From Mytilus californianus (lineage: Eukaryota > Mollusca > Bivalvia > Mytilida > Mytilidae), in assembly GCF_021869535.1 (NCBI RefSeq), contig NW_026262734.1, forward strand, positions 89,781,285-89,845,284: a stretch of DNA of 64,000 nucleotides. Direction: 5' to 3'. Both the position numbers and the translations under genes were made by a program. Under the pieces are notes generated by a model that had not been told where the DNA came from, did no database searches, and worked only from the letters and a program-made list of their open reading frames with translations. This document shows, piece after piece, positions 34,381-48,027 of this stretch. Position 1 is the stretch's first letter; the number at the start of each line of letters is the position of its first letter.

Positions 34381-37300
34381 TTCTGTTATCGACAAGTAAG
34401 TCATGATATGGTCATAGAAAATATACACAACCAATGTCCTGAGCGTGGATTTATTTTGTTATCGAAAAGTCGTATTAATATGCTCATAGAAGGTATGTAT
34501 ATCCAACGTCCTAGGCTTGGATTGATTCTGATGTCCACTAAAAAGTCATATAATGGTCATAGAAGATTGGTACATCTAACGTCCTGGGCGTAGATTAATT
34601 CTGATGTGCACTAAAAGTCATATGGTGGTCATAAAAGATTGGCAAATCCAACGTCCTGAGCGTGGATTAATTCTGATGTCCACTAAAAAGTCATATAATA
34701 GTCATAGAAGATTGGCACATCCAACGTTCTGAGCGTGGATTAATTCTAATGGCCACTAAAAAGTCATATAATGGTCATAGAAGATTGGGACATCCAACGA
34801 ATTGAGCGTGGATTAATTCTGGTGGCCTCTGCAAATTCATATAATGGTCATAGAACATTGGCACATCCAACGTCCTGAGCGTGGATTAATTCTGATGGCC
34901 ACTAAAAAGTCATATAATGTTCATTGAAGATTGGCACATCCAACGTCCTGGGCGTAGATTAATTCTGATGTCCACTAAAAGTCATATGGTGGTCATAAAA
35001 GATTGGCAAATCCAACGTCCTGAGCGTGGATTAATTCTGATGTCCACTAAAAAGTCATATAATAGTCATAGAAGATTGGCACATCCAACGTTCTGAGCGT
35101 GGATTAATTCTAATGGCCACTAAAAAGTCATATAATGGTCATAGAAGATTGGGACATCCAACGAATTGAGCGTGGATTAATTCTGGTGGCCTCTGCAAAT
35201 TCATATAATGGTCATAGAACATTGGCACATCCAACGTCCTGAGCGTGGATTAATTCTGATGGCCACTAAAAAGTCATATAATGTTCATAGAAGATTGGCA
35301 CATCCAACGTCCTGAGCGTGGATTAATTCTGGTGGCCTCTGAAAATTCATATAATGGTCATAGAACAATGGCACATCCAACGTCCTGAGCTTGGATTAAT
35401 TCTGGTGTCCACTAAAAAGTCATATACTGGTCATAGAACATTGGCACATCCAACGTCCTGAGCGTGGATTAATTCTGATGGCCACTAAAAAGTCATATAA
35501 TGGTCATAGAAGATTTGCACATCCAACGTCCTGAGCGTGGATTAATTCTGATGGCCTCTTCAAATTCATATAATGGTCATAGAAGATTGGCACACCCAAC
35601 GTCCTGAGCGTGGATTAATTCTGGTGTCCACTAAAAAGTCATATAATGGTCATAGAACATTGGCACATCCAGCGTCTTGGGCTTGGATTAATTCTGATGT
35701 CCAATAAAAAGTCATATAATTATCATAGAAGATTGGCACATCCAACGTCCTGAGCGTGGATTAATTCTGATGGCCTCTGAAAAGTCATATAATGGTTATA
35801 GAAGATTGGCACATCCAACGTCCTGAGCGTGGATTAATTCTGGTGTCCACTAAAAAGTCATATAATGGTCATAGAACATTGGCACATCCAGCGTCCTGGG
35901 CGTGGATTAATTCTGATGTCCACTAAAAAGTCATATAATTATCATAGAAGATTGGCACATCCAACGTCCTCAGCGCTGATTAATTCTGATGGCCTCTGAA
36001 AAGTCATATAATGGTTATAGCAGATTGGTACATCCAACGTCCTGAGCGTGGATTAATTCTGATGGCCAATAAAAGTCATATAATGGTCATAAAAGTATGG
36101 CATATCCAACGTCCTGAGCGTGAATTAATTCTGGTGGCCTCTGAAAATTCATATAATGGTCATAGAACATTGGCACATCCAACGTCCTGAGCGTGGATTA
36201 ATTCTGGTGTCCACTAAAAAGTCATATAATGGTCATAGAAGATTGGCACATCCAACGTCCTGAGCGTGGATTAATTCTGATGGCCACTATAAAGTCATAT
36301 AATGGTCATAGAAGATTGGCACATCCAACGTCCTGAGCGTGGATTAATTCTGACGGCCTCTGAAAATTCATATAATGCTCATAGAAGATTGGCACATCCA
36401 ACGTCCTGAGCGTGGAATAAATTCTGATGGCCTCTGAAAATTCATAAAATGGTCATAGAAGATTGGCACATCCAACGTCCTGAGCGTGGATTAATTCTGA
36501 TGGCCTCTTCAAATTCATATAATGGTCATAGAAGATTGGCACATCCAACGTCCTGAGCGTGGATTAATTCTGGTGTCCACTAAAAAGTCATATAATGGTC
36601 ATAGAACATTGGCACATCCAGCGTCTTGAGCTTGGATTAATTCTGATGTCCAATAAAAAGTCATATAATTATCATAGAAGATTGGCACATCCAACGTCCT
36701 GAGCGTGGATTAATTCTGATGGCCTCTGAAAAGTCATATAATGGTCATAGAACATTGGCACATCCAGCGTCCTGGGCGTGGATTAATTCTGATGTCCACT
36801 AAAAAGTCATATAATTATCATAGAAGATTGGCACATCCAACGTCCTCAGCGCTGATTAATTCTGATGGCCTCTGAAAAGTCATATAATGGTTATAGCAGA
36901 TTGGTACATCCAACGTCCTGAGCGTGGATTAATTCTGATGGCCAATAAAAGTCATATAATGGTCATAAAAGTATGGCATATCCAACGTCCTGAGCGTGAA
37001 TTAATTCTGGTGGCCTCTGAAAATTCATATAATGGTCATAGAACATTGGCACATCCAACGTCCTGAGCGTGGATTAATTCTGGTGTCCACTAAAAAGTCA
37101 TATAATGGTCATAGAAGATTGGCACATCCAACGTCCTGAGCGTGGATTAATTCTGATGGCCACTATAAAGTCATATAATGGTCATAGAAGATTGGCACAT
37201 CCAACGTCCTGAGCGTGGATTAATTCTGACGGCCTCTGAAAATTCATATAATGCTCATAGAAGATTGGCACATCCAACGTCCTGAGCGTGGAATAAATTC

Positions 37301-40300
37301 TGATGTCCTCTGAAAATTCATAAAATGGTCATAGAAGATTGGCACATCCAACGTCCTGAGCGTGGATTAATTCTGGTGTCCACTAAAAAGTCATATAATG
37401 GTCATAGAACATTGGCACATCCAACTTCCTGAGCGTGGATTAATTCTAATGGCCACTAAAAAGTCATATAATGGTTATAGCAGATTGGCACATCCAACGT
37501 CCTCTCCTGAGTGTGGATTAATTCTGATGGCCACTAAAAAGTGATATAATGGTCATAGAAGATTGGCACATCCAACGTCCTGAGCGTGGATTAATTCTGA
37601 TGTCTACTAAACAGTCATGTAATTATCATAGAAGATTGGCACATCCAACGTCCTGAGCGTGGATTAATTCTAATGGCCACTAAAAAGTCATATAATGGTT
37701 ATAGTAGATTGGCACAACCAACGTCCTGAGCGTGGATTAATTCTGATGACCACTAAAAAGTCATATAATGGTCATAGAAGATTGCCACATCCAACGTCCT
37801 GAGCGTGGATTAATTCTGGTGGCCTCTGAAAATTCATATAATGGTCATAGAAGATTGGCACATCCAACGTCCTGAGCGTGGATTAATTCTGGTGTCCACT
37901 AAAAAGTCATATAATGGTCATAGAACATTGGCACATCCAACGTCCTGAGCGTGGATTAATTCTGATGTCCACTCAAAAGTCATATAATTATCATTGAAGA
38001 TTGGGACATCCAACGTCCTGAGCGTGGATTATTCTGATGGCCTCTGAAAATTCATATAATGGTCATAGAAGATTGGCACATCCAACGTCCTGAGCGTGGA
38101 TTAATTGTGGTGGCCTCTGAAAATTCATATAATGGTCATAGAACAATGGCACATCCAACGTCCTGAGCGTGGATTAATTTTGGTGTCCACTAAAAAGTCA
38201 TATACTGGTCATAGAACATTGGCACATCCAACGTCCTGAGCGTGGATTAATTCTGATGGCCACCAAAAAGTCATATAATGGTCATAGAAGATTGGCACAT
38301 CCAACGTCCTGAGCGTGGATTAATTCTGATGGCCTCTGAAAATTCATATAATGGTCATAGAAGATTGGCACATCCAACGTCCTGAGCGTGGATTAATTCT
38401 GGTGTCCACTAAAAAGTCATATAATGGTCATAGAACATTGGCACATCCAACGTCCTGAGCGTGGATTAATTCTAATGGCCACTAAAAAGTGATATAATGG
38501 TTATAGCAGATTGGCACATCCAACGTCCTGAGCGTGGATTAATTCTGATGGCCAATAAAAATTCATATAATGGTCATAAAAGTATAGCACATCCAACGTC
38601 CAGAGCGTGGATTAATTCTGGTGGCCTCTGAAAATTCATATAATGGTCAAAGAACATTGGCACATCCAACGTCCTGAGCGTGGATTAATTCTGGTGTCCA
38701 CTAAAAAGTCATATAATGGTCATAGAACATTGGCACATCCAACGTCCTGAGCGTGGATTAATTCTGATGGCCTCTGAAAATTCATATAATGGTCATAGAA
38801 GATTGGCGCATCCAACGTCCTGAGCGTGGATTAATTCTGGTGTCCACTAAAAAGTCATATAATGGTCGTAGAACATTGGCACATCCAGCGTCCTGACCGT
38901 GGATTAATTCTGATGTCCACTAAAAAGTCATATAATTATCATAGAAGTATGGCACATCCAACGTCTTGAGCGTGGATTAATTCTAATGGCCACTAAAAAG
39001 TCATATAATGGTTATAGCAGATTGGCACATCCAACGTCCTGAGCGTGGATTAATTCTGATGGCCACTAAAAGTCATATAATGGTCATAGAAGTATGGCAC
39101 ATCCAACGTCCTGAGCGTGGATTAATTCTGGCGTCCACTAAAAATTCATAAAATGGTCATAGAAGATTGGCACATCCAACGTCCTGAGCGTGGATTAATT
39201 CTGATGTCTACTAAAAAGTCATGTAATTATCATACAAGATTGGCACATCCAACGTCATGAGCGTGGATTAATTCTAATGGCCACTAAAAAGTCATATAAT
39301 GGTTATAGTAGATTGGCACAACCAACGTCCTGAGCGTGGATTAATTCTGATGACCACTAAAAAGTCATATAATGGTCATAGAAGATTGCCACATCCAACG
39401 TCCTGAGCGTGGATTAATTCTGGTGGCCTCTGAAAATTCATATAATGGTCATAGAAGATTGGCACATCCAACGTCCTGAGCGTGGATTAATTCTGGTGTC
39501 CACTAAAAAGTCATATAATGGTCATAGAACATTGGCACATCCAACGTCCTGAGCGTGGATTAATTCTGATGTCCACTAAAAAGTCATATAATTATCATTG
39601 AAGATTGGGACATCCAACGTCCTGAGCGTGGATTAATTCTGATGGCCTCTGAAAATTCATATAATGGTCATAGAAGATTGGCACATCCAACGTCCTGGGC
39701 GTGGATTAATTCTGATGTCCACTAAAAAGTCATATAATTATCATTGAAGATTGGGACATCCAACGTCCTGAGCGTGGATTAATTCTGATGGCCTCTGAAA
39801 ATTCATATAATGGTCATAGAAGATTGGCACATCCAACGTCCTGGGCGTGGATTAATTGTGGTGGGTGGTGGCCTCTGAAAATTTATATAATGGTCATAGA
39901 ACAATGGCACATCCAACGTCCTGAGCGTGGATTAATTCTGGTGTCCACTAAAAAGTCATATACTGGTCATAGAACATTGGCACATCCAACGTCCTGAGCG
40001 TGGATTAATTCTGATGGCCACCAAAAAGTCATATAATGGTGATAGAAGATTGGCACATCCAACGTCCTGAGCGTGGATTAATTCTGATGGCCTCTGAAAA
40101 TTCATATAATGGTCATAGAAGATTGGCACATCCAACGTCCTGAGCGTGGATTAATTCTGGTGTCCACTAAAAAGTCATATAATGGTCATAGAACATTTGC
40201 ACATCCAACGTCCTGAGCGTGGATTAATTCTAATGGCCACCACTAAAAAGTGATATAATGGTTATAGCAGATTGGCACATCCAACGGCCTGAGCGTGGAT

Positions 40301-41990
40301 TAATTCTGATGGCCAAAACATTCATATAATGGTCATAGAAGTATGGCACATCCAACGTCCAGAGCGTGGATTAATTCTGGTGGCCTCTGAAAATTCATAT
40401 AATGGTCATAGAACATTGGCACATCCAACGTCCTGAGCGTGGATTAATTCTGGTGTCCACTAAAAAGTCATATAATGGTCATAGAACATTGGCACATCCA
40501 ACGTCCTGAGCGTGGATTAATTCTGATGGCCTCTGAAAATTCATATAATGGTCATAGAAGATTGGCGCATCCAACGTCCTGAGCGTGGATTAATTCTGGT
40601 GTCCACTAAAAAGTCATATAATGGTCATAGAACATTGGCACATCCAGCGTCCTGAGCGTGGATTAATTCTGATGTCCACTAAAAAGTCATATAATTATCA
40701 TAGAAGTATGGCACATCCAACGTCTTGAGCGTGGATTAATTCTAATGGCCACTAAAAAGTCATATAATGGTTATAGCAGATTGGCACATCCAACGTCCTG
40801 AGCGTGGATTAATTCTGATGGCAACTAAAAGTCATATAATGGTCATAGAAGTATGGCACATCCAACGTCCTGAGCGTGGATTAATTCTGGTGTCCACTAA
40901 AAATTCATAAAATGGTCATAGAAGATTGGCACATCCAACGTCCTGAGCGTGGATTAATTCTGGTGTCCACTAAAAAGTCATATAATGGTCATAGAACATT
41001 GTCACATCCAACCTCCTGAGGATGGATTAATTCTAATGGCCACGAAAAAGTCATATAATGGTTATAGCAGATTGGCACATCCAACGTCCTGAGTGTGGAT
41101 TAATTCTGGTGTCCACTAAAAAGTCATATAATGGTCATAGAACATTGGCACATCCAACGTCCTGAGCGTGGATTAATTCTGATGTCCACTAATATAATTA
41201 TCATAGAAGATTGGCACATCCAACGTCCTGAGCGTGGATTAATTCTAATGGCCACTTAAAAGTCATATAATGGTTATAGCAGATTGGCACATCCAACGTC
41301 CTGAGCGTTGATTAATTCTGATGGCCACTAAAAAGTCATATAATGGTCATAGAAGATTGGCACATCCAACGTCCTGAGCGTGGATTAATTCTGGTGGCCT
41401 CTGAAAATTCATATAATGGTCATAGAAGATTGGCACATCCAACGTCCTGAGCGTGGATTAATTCTGGTGTCCACTAAAAAGTCATATAATGGTCATAGAA
41501 CATTGGCACATCCAACGTCCTGAGCGTGGATTAATTCTGATGTCCACTAAAAAGTCATATAATTATCATAGAAGATTGGCAAATCCAACGTCCTGAGCGT
41601 GGATTAATTCTAATGGCCACTAAAAAGTCATATAATTATCATAGAAGATTGGCAAATCCAACGTCCTGAGCGTGGATTAATTCTAATGGCCACTAAAAAG
41701 TGATATAATGGTTATAGCAGATTGGCACATCCAACGTCCTGAGCGTGGATTAATTCTGATGGCCACTGAAAATTCATATAATGGTCATAGAACATTGGCA
41801 CATCCAACGTCCTGAGCGTGGATTAATTCTGGTGTCCACTAAAAAGTCATATAATGGTCATAGAACATTGGCACATCAAACGTCCTGAGCGTGGATTAAT
41901 TCTGGTGGCCACTAAAAAGTCATATAATGGTCATAGAAGATTGGCACATCCAACGTCCTGAGCGTGGATATATTCTGATGTTCCATGAAA
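34381..41990 (+). repeat. 73-bp satellite, main array (~104 copies)
   Basis: The consensus unit contains gtcatataatggtcatagaa, gattggcacatccaacgtcc, tgagcgtggattaattctga and a variable tail, tggccactaaaaa, tgtccactaaaaa or tggcctctgaaaa. The tail variants and the gaagatt/gaacatt alternatives order the units into multi-monomer blocks. Examples of block duplication are cctgggcgtagattaattc at 34,585 and 34,950 (365 bp, 5 units); the rare gcgtcttg[ag]gcttggatt at about 35,672 and 36,621 (949 bp, 13 units); and tgtctactaaacagtcatg at about 37,602 with a near match at 39,208 (1,606 bp, 22 units). There are no unique spacers and no coding content. Confidence 0.97.
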
Positions 41991-43095
41991 AGTAATGCGT
42001 ATTGATCCTCAATTTTTTATTCAAACTCATAGACAAGGTAATTTCTGCTCAAAATGGTCTAAAATATATATTTCTCTTTCATCAAAAGTTTCATTTCTGC
42101 AAATTTGTTGGTCAGTTTAAGTAAACAATGACATCAAAAGCACTATTTTGTGTCAGAGTAGGGCTACTTTTACATACGTTCTAAATTGGAGCGTGAATTG
42201 GCGGTTTATCAGTAGTCTTTTGTTTTTCTTTATTATTAATCCTTGGTCATTTTGTAGTTTAAAAAAAAACTATCTGAGCATAATTCGACTTGACAGCTCA
42301 ATTTAAACTAGCTGTAATGTTTGACTTTAATAGAAAATACACGAAATTAATATCAGACTACAGCAATAGAAACTTTCAATCAAGATCAATTTTGGTTGAT
42401 TTTTCCTTGTTTGTTTTACTGATTTAAAGACTTTACACAACCTTAACAATGACTTTAGTAAAAAAAAAATAAAGGTATTGAAGTGTCAAGGAATTGTGAC
42501 CCCCTTTTTTCATCAGGTGTCAGTAATGGACTTTTAATGTATCATTAATTCAGTTATGACAATGAAACAATTTTTATTACATATCGGTCAATAATTTTAA
42601 GTAGAAAACTTTCATTTAAGACAATTTATGGGATTGGGGTGTTTATGCACTATTTACATTAGGCTATGGTATTTACCACATACATGGAATGATGCAAAGA
42701 TAAAATGGGTAAAAATCAAATAATTTCATTAAATCTTCATTGCAACAATTTTTTGGGGGTAGTACACAAGCTTTGTTTTAATGTTTAATACCACAGAAAC
42801 AACTTTGGAGGGAGTGAATTGGGGGTCTGACACCTAAACAGTCAAAATGAATAAAACACAATCGGTAACAATCATTATATATTTTTGAGTGAGTTTAATT
42901 CGAAATGTCACGGTTTTATATTTTACAGAGTTCAAAGGCAAATCTCGTGCATCTTTCATAGAAAAAAAACGGAATACATAAATTATTTCATTACGGATCA
43001 CATCTGCTTGGAGAATGGACCCCTTTTTCTGAACTTTTTTTTAAAGTAAATATTCTTTAACATTTAACAATTTCCATTTATTTAATGTGTTTTAT
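41991..43095. other. AT-rich sequence, nothing recognised
   Basis: About 1.1 kb beyond the satellite with no recognised gene or repeat, ending in a short (TA)n run near 43,095. Confidence 0.45.
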
Positions 43096-43109
43096 ATATA
43101 TATATATGT

Positions 43110-43260
43110 TAGCGGCAATAAGTGAAATTAGGCATTAGGCTTAAATCCTAGGCAATAAGCTAACGCCTAGGCAGAAAGCCTATTGCCTAAAAATGTTAGG
43201 TATTAGTCTTAAATCCGAGGATTTAAACTTAAATCCTGAAAATGATTTCCAGGCATTAAT
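43110..43260. repeat. Cluster of aggcaataag / cctaggc motifs
   Basis: The words aggcattaggcttaaatcct, aggcaataagctaacgccta, agcctattgcctaa and ttaaatcctgaaaatg follow one another in direct and inverted forms over about 150 bp. It may be the folded end of a small mobile element. Boundaries are unclear. Confidence 0.5.
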
Positions 43261-43422
43261 GTTAAATTTATTGAAAGTTAAAATTCATTTGGTACATGAT
43301 AAAATAATAAGAACTAAATTAAAGTTTTTAAATGTCAATTTCTTGAAACAAAATCATCAGTAAAATATTGATAACAAAAGTCATTGAATAAATCTCTTAA
43401 AATATATGTAAACTTGTTGGAA

Positions 43423-43462
43423 AGTTGTTTCATTGGCAATCATACCACATCTCTTTATTTTA
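43423..43462 (-). repeat. Dispersed repeat R1, terminal fragment
   Basis: About 40 bp (tttcattggcaatcatacca, then catctctttatttt) match the reverse complement of the R1 start. The remainder is absent, as in a truncated copy. Confidence 0.75.
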
Positions 43463-43754
43463 ATATGGATAGAAAATTGTCTGGGAATTTATTTGTTATT
43501 AGCAATAATTCGAATATAGCCAAAGCTGTAAATTCACGACCTTAATTAATGACTTTGTTGTTTATGTTGCACATCAAATATTGTGGAAACATCAATTAAA
43601 GAAAATAGAAGCTCCCTTTGAAAAGCACATTTTGACGTTCTGTAAGAGCTCTTACAATATAAAATTTTGTTATGTGATCTTTGTTCACTACAAAACAATA
43701 TAGTTTCCATATGACTTTGATTGAAAATCCATTAAATCAACCCATCCTCTTTTG

Positions 43755-44735
43755 TATAACTCCGGTGCTTTGCTTTTGCGCCAATTGGCATTTCATTTGC
43801 GCCAAAATATTATTTCATTTGCGGCACAAACCATATTTTATATGCGCCAAAATAAAAACATTTCATTTGCGCCAATAATAAAGGTAAATGCAGGTAAATA
43901 ATAAAAAAAGTAGTGTTATTCAAAAGAAAATTTTAAGAATAACTTTAAAACACAGTTTTTGATTGCATAATAAAACATATTCATCCGAAATCCGTTATCG
44001 TAACCATAATGAAAACAATATAAAATGAAACGTTCTTATAAAAGACTTTTCATAATAATGTTAGAACACAAATTCACGAGATCATAAAACCTAAAAGAAA
44101 GCACTATTTACACTGGAATAAAACCAAAAGTTTGTTCTGACACAAGACTTGTTAGAAACGGCTCGGATGTACTCCTTTACGTTGGATAACCGATATGTGT
44201 GGTCATAAAAATGTGTTTTCTCTATATACAAATAATGAGATGTGGTATGATTGCCAATGAGACAACTATCCACCAAAGTTAAAATGAAGTTGATGAAAGC
44301 AACGATAGGCAACCGTATGGCCTTCAAATATGAGAAAAAAACATACCGTATAGTCGGCTAGAAACAGCCCCGACATGAAAAAAATGAAACAATCCAATTG
44401 AGAAGACTAACGGCCTGCTTGTCTCAGAATTGGCATGCAATGTCCATCTTGACACCTAGCTTAAACACGTGAACACTATATAGTTTTAAACCTAAGTGAC
44501 TCTCAGTTTCATATTAGAAATGAGTATGAACTTACTTAGTTACACAGGGGGAATACTCTAAAAAAAAATCTGTTTTACATACTTTAAACTTTTCCTGTAT
44601 ATGTTACCTGTAAAATGGCGCAAATGTAATCTATATTTTTTGGCGCAAATGAAATATAACCTTGTGGCGCAAATGAAAGATTGGATTTTGTAAAAATTGG
44701 CGCAAATGCAATGCGCTCGTATAACTCTTTAGATA
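43755..44735. mobile_element. Non-autonomous element with TTTGCGCC-rich inverted ends (copy 2)
   Basis: The left end is tataactccggtgctttgct followed by four TTTGCGCC-type words to about 43,875. The right end, about 44,620-44,735, has four inverted copies (ggcgcaaat) and ends aatgcgctcgtataactc. The terminal ~30 bp of both sides align as an inverted repeat. Between them is AT-rich sequence, a partial R1 copy (44,231-44,420) and no transposase. It is related to 1,384-2,405 and 57,165-57,385. Confidence 0.7.
44231..44420 (+). repeat. Dispersed repeat R1, partial copy
   Basis: It runs from aataatgagatgtggtatga through gccaatgagacaactatcca to gaagactaacggcc. Its 3' half is missing. It is nested inside the TTTGCGCC element. 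Confidence 0.85.
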
Positions 44736-44914
44736 AAATGGGTTTTACTACTACCCCCTTCCCTTTGCACTTTTAATCGTGTTACAATTTTAACAAAATG
44801 GAAGAAATAGTACAATGGAATCATGGAAATGGTTTACAAAGCAATTATTAGCGGTTTTCTTTACCTTTTTCTTTGTGTGTTTTCCCAAAATACCATACAG
44901 AAAAAAACATATCT

Positions 44915-45110
44915 TATATAGTTTAAAAGATATCTCATATAATTTATAAGATATCTTATAAAGAAAATTATATGAGATATCTTATAAACTATATAAGATT
45001 TCTTATAAAATATATAAGATATCTTATAAACTATATAAGATATATCATAAATTATATTAGATATCTTATAAATTATATAAGATATCTAATAAAGTTTATG
45101 AGATATCTTG
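44915..45110. repeat. 21-bp array of GATATC palindromes
   Basis: Roughly nine copies of a 21-bp unit close to AAGATATCTTATAAACTATAT, each centred on the palindrome AAGATATCTT. The array therefore reads almost the same on both strands and could extrude cruciforms. On the plus strand it yields a 7-residue repeat (RYLINYI), which is not taken as a protein. Confidence 0.92.
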
Positions 45111-45124
45111 AAGTTAGAATAAAT

Positions 45125-46190
45125 AGTAAAACGGCTTGCCATAAGTATGTCTATTGTATTAAGGATGATGGGAAAAACTGTGATTGTTCACTTTTGGAAA
45201 ATGGAAATACAAAATAATTGATTTGAAAGTATATTTTAACACAATTTTTTTTTGAATTTAACTTGTTAATGTATAATCACAGGATCACAGTCCTAAAATT
45301 AATTAAAGCAACTGAATCCATAATATTGATTACTGAAGGCGATTCATTTTAACTATAAATGCGATCATTTTTGGAGATGCAATGAATTTTCATTGTTATT
45401 TTGAATGATAATTCGACATGCAACAACTGAAAATAGTCTTTTAATGACTTTAATATTGATGATATTTACAATTTGAAATGCAAGCTAGTCGTAAATGCTT
45501 ACTTGAATATACACGGGTAAAACCAACGTAAGGTTTGGTTGTCTTGATTGCTTTGTTTGTATAAATATTTGCTCAATCTTAATTATAATGTTTAAGCAAA
45601 CATTTATACAAACAAAGCTAGCAAGCCAATCACACCTTTCAACTACAAGCATTAGGAAAATAGCTCTAATGGCGTTTTATTAGTATGTGATGTAGATTAA
45701 GACTGGAACCGAAAACTTTGTTTTTTAGGTGACGTTGATTAGCTTAACTGTCCAATATATATGTATTTAATGACACCAATGATGGTGTGTCATAGGAAAG
45801 GATAAATTTTATCCTACATATAGATCTAGATCTGGACAAATTATTAGAGAAAATAGAATTGACTACTAGTATATGAGCAATAAATGCTATTTTTATAAAG
45901 TACCTCAGAATTTCACTCACAAAGTATGCATATATAATCAATCCTTCTAAATTCATAAATTTTGTTAGACAGTCGGCTGAATTAAGACTTTATATGATGA
46001 AAATTAATTAATTTCCTTCTGTGAAAATGCATCGCATGTACAATAGAAATGAATCGCCCCTACAATGAAAATGAAAATCTAGTATCATTATTCGACAGTT
46101 TACATGAATCGCATATTTAAAAGAAACAGCATAGTGGAATTTAATTAAATATCAACAAGGTGAATAACAAAATCTGTTTTAAGTTATATC
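45125..46190 (+). repeat. Paralogue of 20,523-20,885 plus 23,486-24,190
   Basis: About 1.07 kb co-linear with the two segments near 20.5 and 23.5 kb, but without the intervening ~2.6 kb. Shared text includes gataattcgacatgcaacaa, gaaaatagtcttttaatgac, the hairpin stem and gaaaatgcatcgcatgtaca. It is an older dispersed or segmental duplication of unknown nature. Confidence 0.88.
45533..45672. repeat. Hairpin element, copy 2
   Basis: The inner stem pairs gctttgtttgtataaatatt with its complement near 45,600-45,620. The right outer arm (aggaaaatagctctaat) is kept and the left outer arm is missing. The inner stem pairs more perfectly over the tttgtttgtataaat section than in the 23.5-kb copy. Confidence 0.75.
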
Positions 46191-46196
46191 AATTAT

Positions 46197-46317
46197 GCGG
46201 TATGGTTTTTGTTCATTTTTGAAGACCATATGGTGACCTATAGTTGTTAACTTCTATGTCATTTGATCTCTGGTGGAGAATTATCTCATTGGCAATTATA
46301 CCACATCTCCTTATTCA
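46197..46317 (-). repeat. Dispersed repeat R1, 5' fragment in minus orientation
   Basis: It contains gaccatatggtgacctatag, tctcattggcaattatacca and catctccttattcat, the reverse complement of the R1 start. Confidence 0.82.
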
Positions 46318-47787
46318 TATTGTCAACATAAACTACTCATATAGTTAAATATTATAAGATAACAGTAACAGTATTTGAGATACATATAATCTTGGACTGT
46401 TATACTAGTACATTGTATTATAATAGTCCTAAATATAATCGTTAAAATCATTTATTAGTCAAAGTGAAAATAAAGACGACTTTTTTTAAAGACCTGACTA
46501 CCCATGAGGGTCTTGCACGATCGGCTTGAAATAAGGAAATTGTTAAAAGAAATAAAAATAAAATTATTGAGCATCGATTTGCATCAGTGAAATCGTATAA
46601 AAACATGTAGTTCATGTCTAAATAACTTCTAAAAACAGTCACTGTCTAATGATACATGTATGCATAAAAATAAAATCTCAGATTTTTTAACAGTATATTG
46701 TAAAAAAAAAAAAAAATAGAAGTTAAAAATCACATTGCATATAAATTTGATAACACATGATACAATCTAACAAAATTAGTCAAAAATATTTCAATTAAAG
46801 TAGATTTTGAAATAAGAATCAGTTCTTTGAATTGCATATCTGTAAACTAAATCATTTTTACTGTAAAAAAATACTTCCGCTTACCTAGAGCCGTAACAAT
46901 AGCCACTGCCTATAAAAAAATATTAAAAGATTTATAAAATTTGTTTGTTAAAATATTCAAGACATTAATATAATGTATTGTTATCTATTTCAGTATTAAA
47001 AAGTACCATATAAATTGTTCGATGTATTGATTTATTCAGAATTGGGGTTCATTGGAGATCTTTTTTTCTATCACATTTCGAGAGGAGTTTAGACATATTT
47101 TTTGGTATAAAATAGCTAGATTAGATATTAATGATTGCTATACATACATTAAAACAGAAATAAAAACCTCACGTTTAATCGTTCTATTGCATCATATGAA
47201 ATAATCTAGTTAAAAGTTTTAAGCTTTCGTCATTTGAGATTATCACAAACTTTGAAAAAGACAGCAGCCTAGTTAGATGTGACAGTTATATAACCCCCAT
47301 TTCCTCTCCGTTTCTCAGCTTGAAAGACAGATTTGGTCAAATAATATACATTCTTTTCTTTGTAACTAATTGAATCTTATTGAAATTACGTAGCTGCAGA
47401 GTCATTTAGCAATTAACTGTCTTTAAGCTGTAAGAAAAATAAAATTGTCATCGCAGCGGATATAGATTCGTATCAATGTCCAATCTCATAAAATTACTTC
47501 AAATTGTGAAATTGTTAGATTAATTGTTTTCCAATTGAACATGTGATATGGTTTTATTACTTCTTCGATTGTGTGAATTCGCGTGTCGTTAGTTCAATAT
47601 GGTGAATCCTTTTCCATGCTAATGCAAATTTGTAGATAATAATTGCTTATCTTTTCTATATATTTTAAAAAGTGTCTTTTGTTTACAATGCATCATTTCA
47701 TTCCCGTTACCGATGCTTACTTTTTTCTATTTATATGAATTAAACATCATATTCAATGTTTATTTGACTTGTGTACTCTCTATACAA
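46318..47787. other. AT-rich sequence, nothing recognised
   Basis: About 1.5 kb with poly-A patches and short open frames but no recognised gene, RNA or repeat. Confidence 0.45.
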
Positions 47788-47813
47788 CCCCCCCCCCCCC
47801 CCCCCCCCCCCCC
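47788..47813. repeat. 26-bp poly-C tract
   Basis: A pure C26 run inside AT-rich DNA, followed by an A-run. A second long poly-C is at 51,096-51,119. Confidence 0.95.
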
Positions 47814-48027
47814 AAAAAAGGAAGTAAAAAAAGATCCAACAAAAAAGAACAGTTAACCACAACGGTTTTATACACTAGCGAATAAACTATCAAATTTATA
47901 AAAAAAATATACATGGTATTTATCTTTAAAAAATGCTTCAATGCAAATTACGCACTACCAACGAAACAGTGGCAGTAAATATTCAAACGAACGGATACAT
48001 TTGGGACATTTTTTCATTGTCTACTAT

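Noticed and set aside
33830..41990. CRISPR-like regular array
   Set aside because: The whole 73-bp unit repeats with no unique spacers, there are no cas genes, and the context is eukaryotic. It is a satellite.
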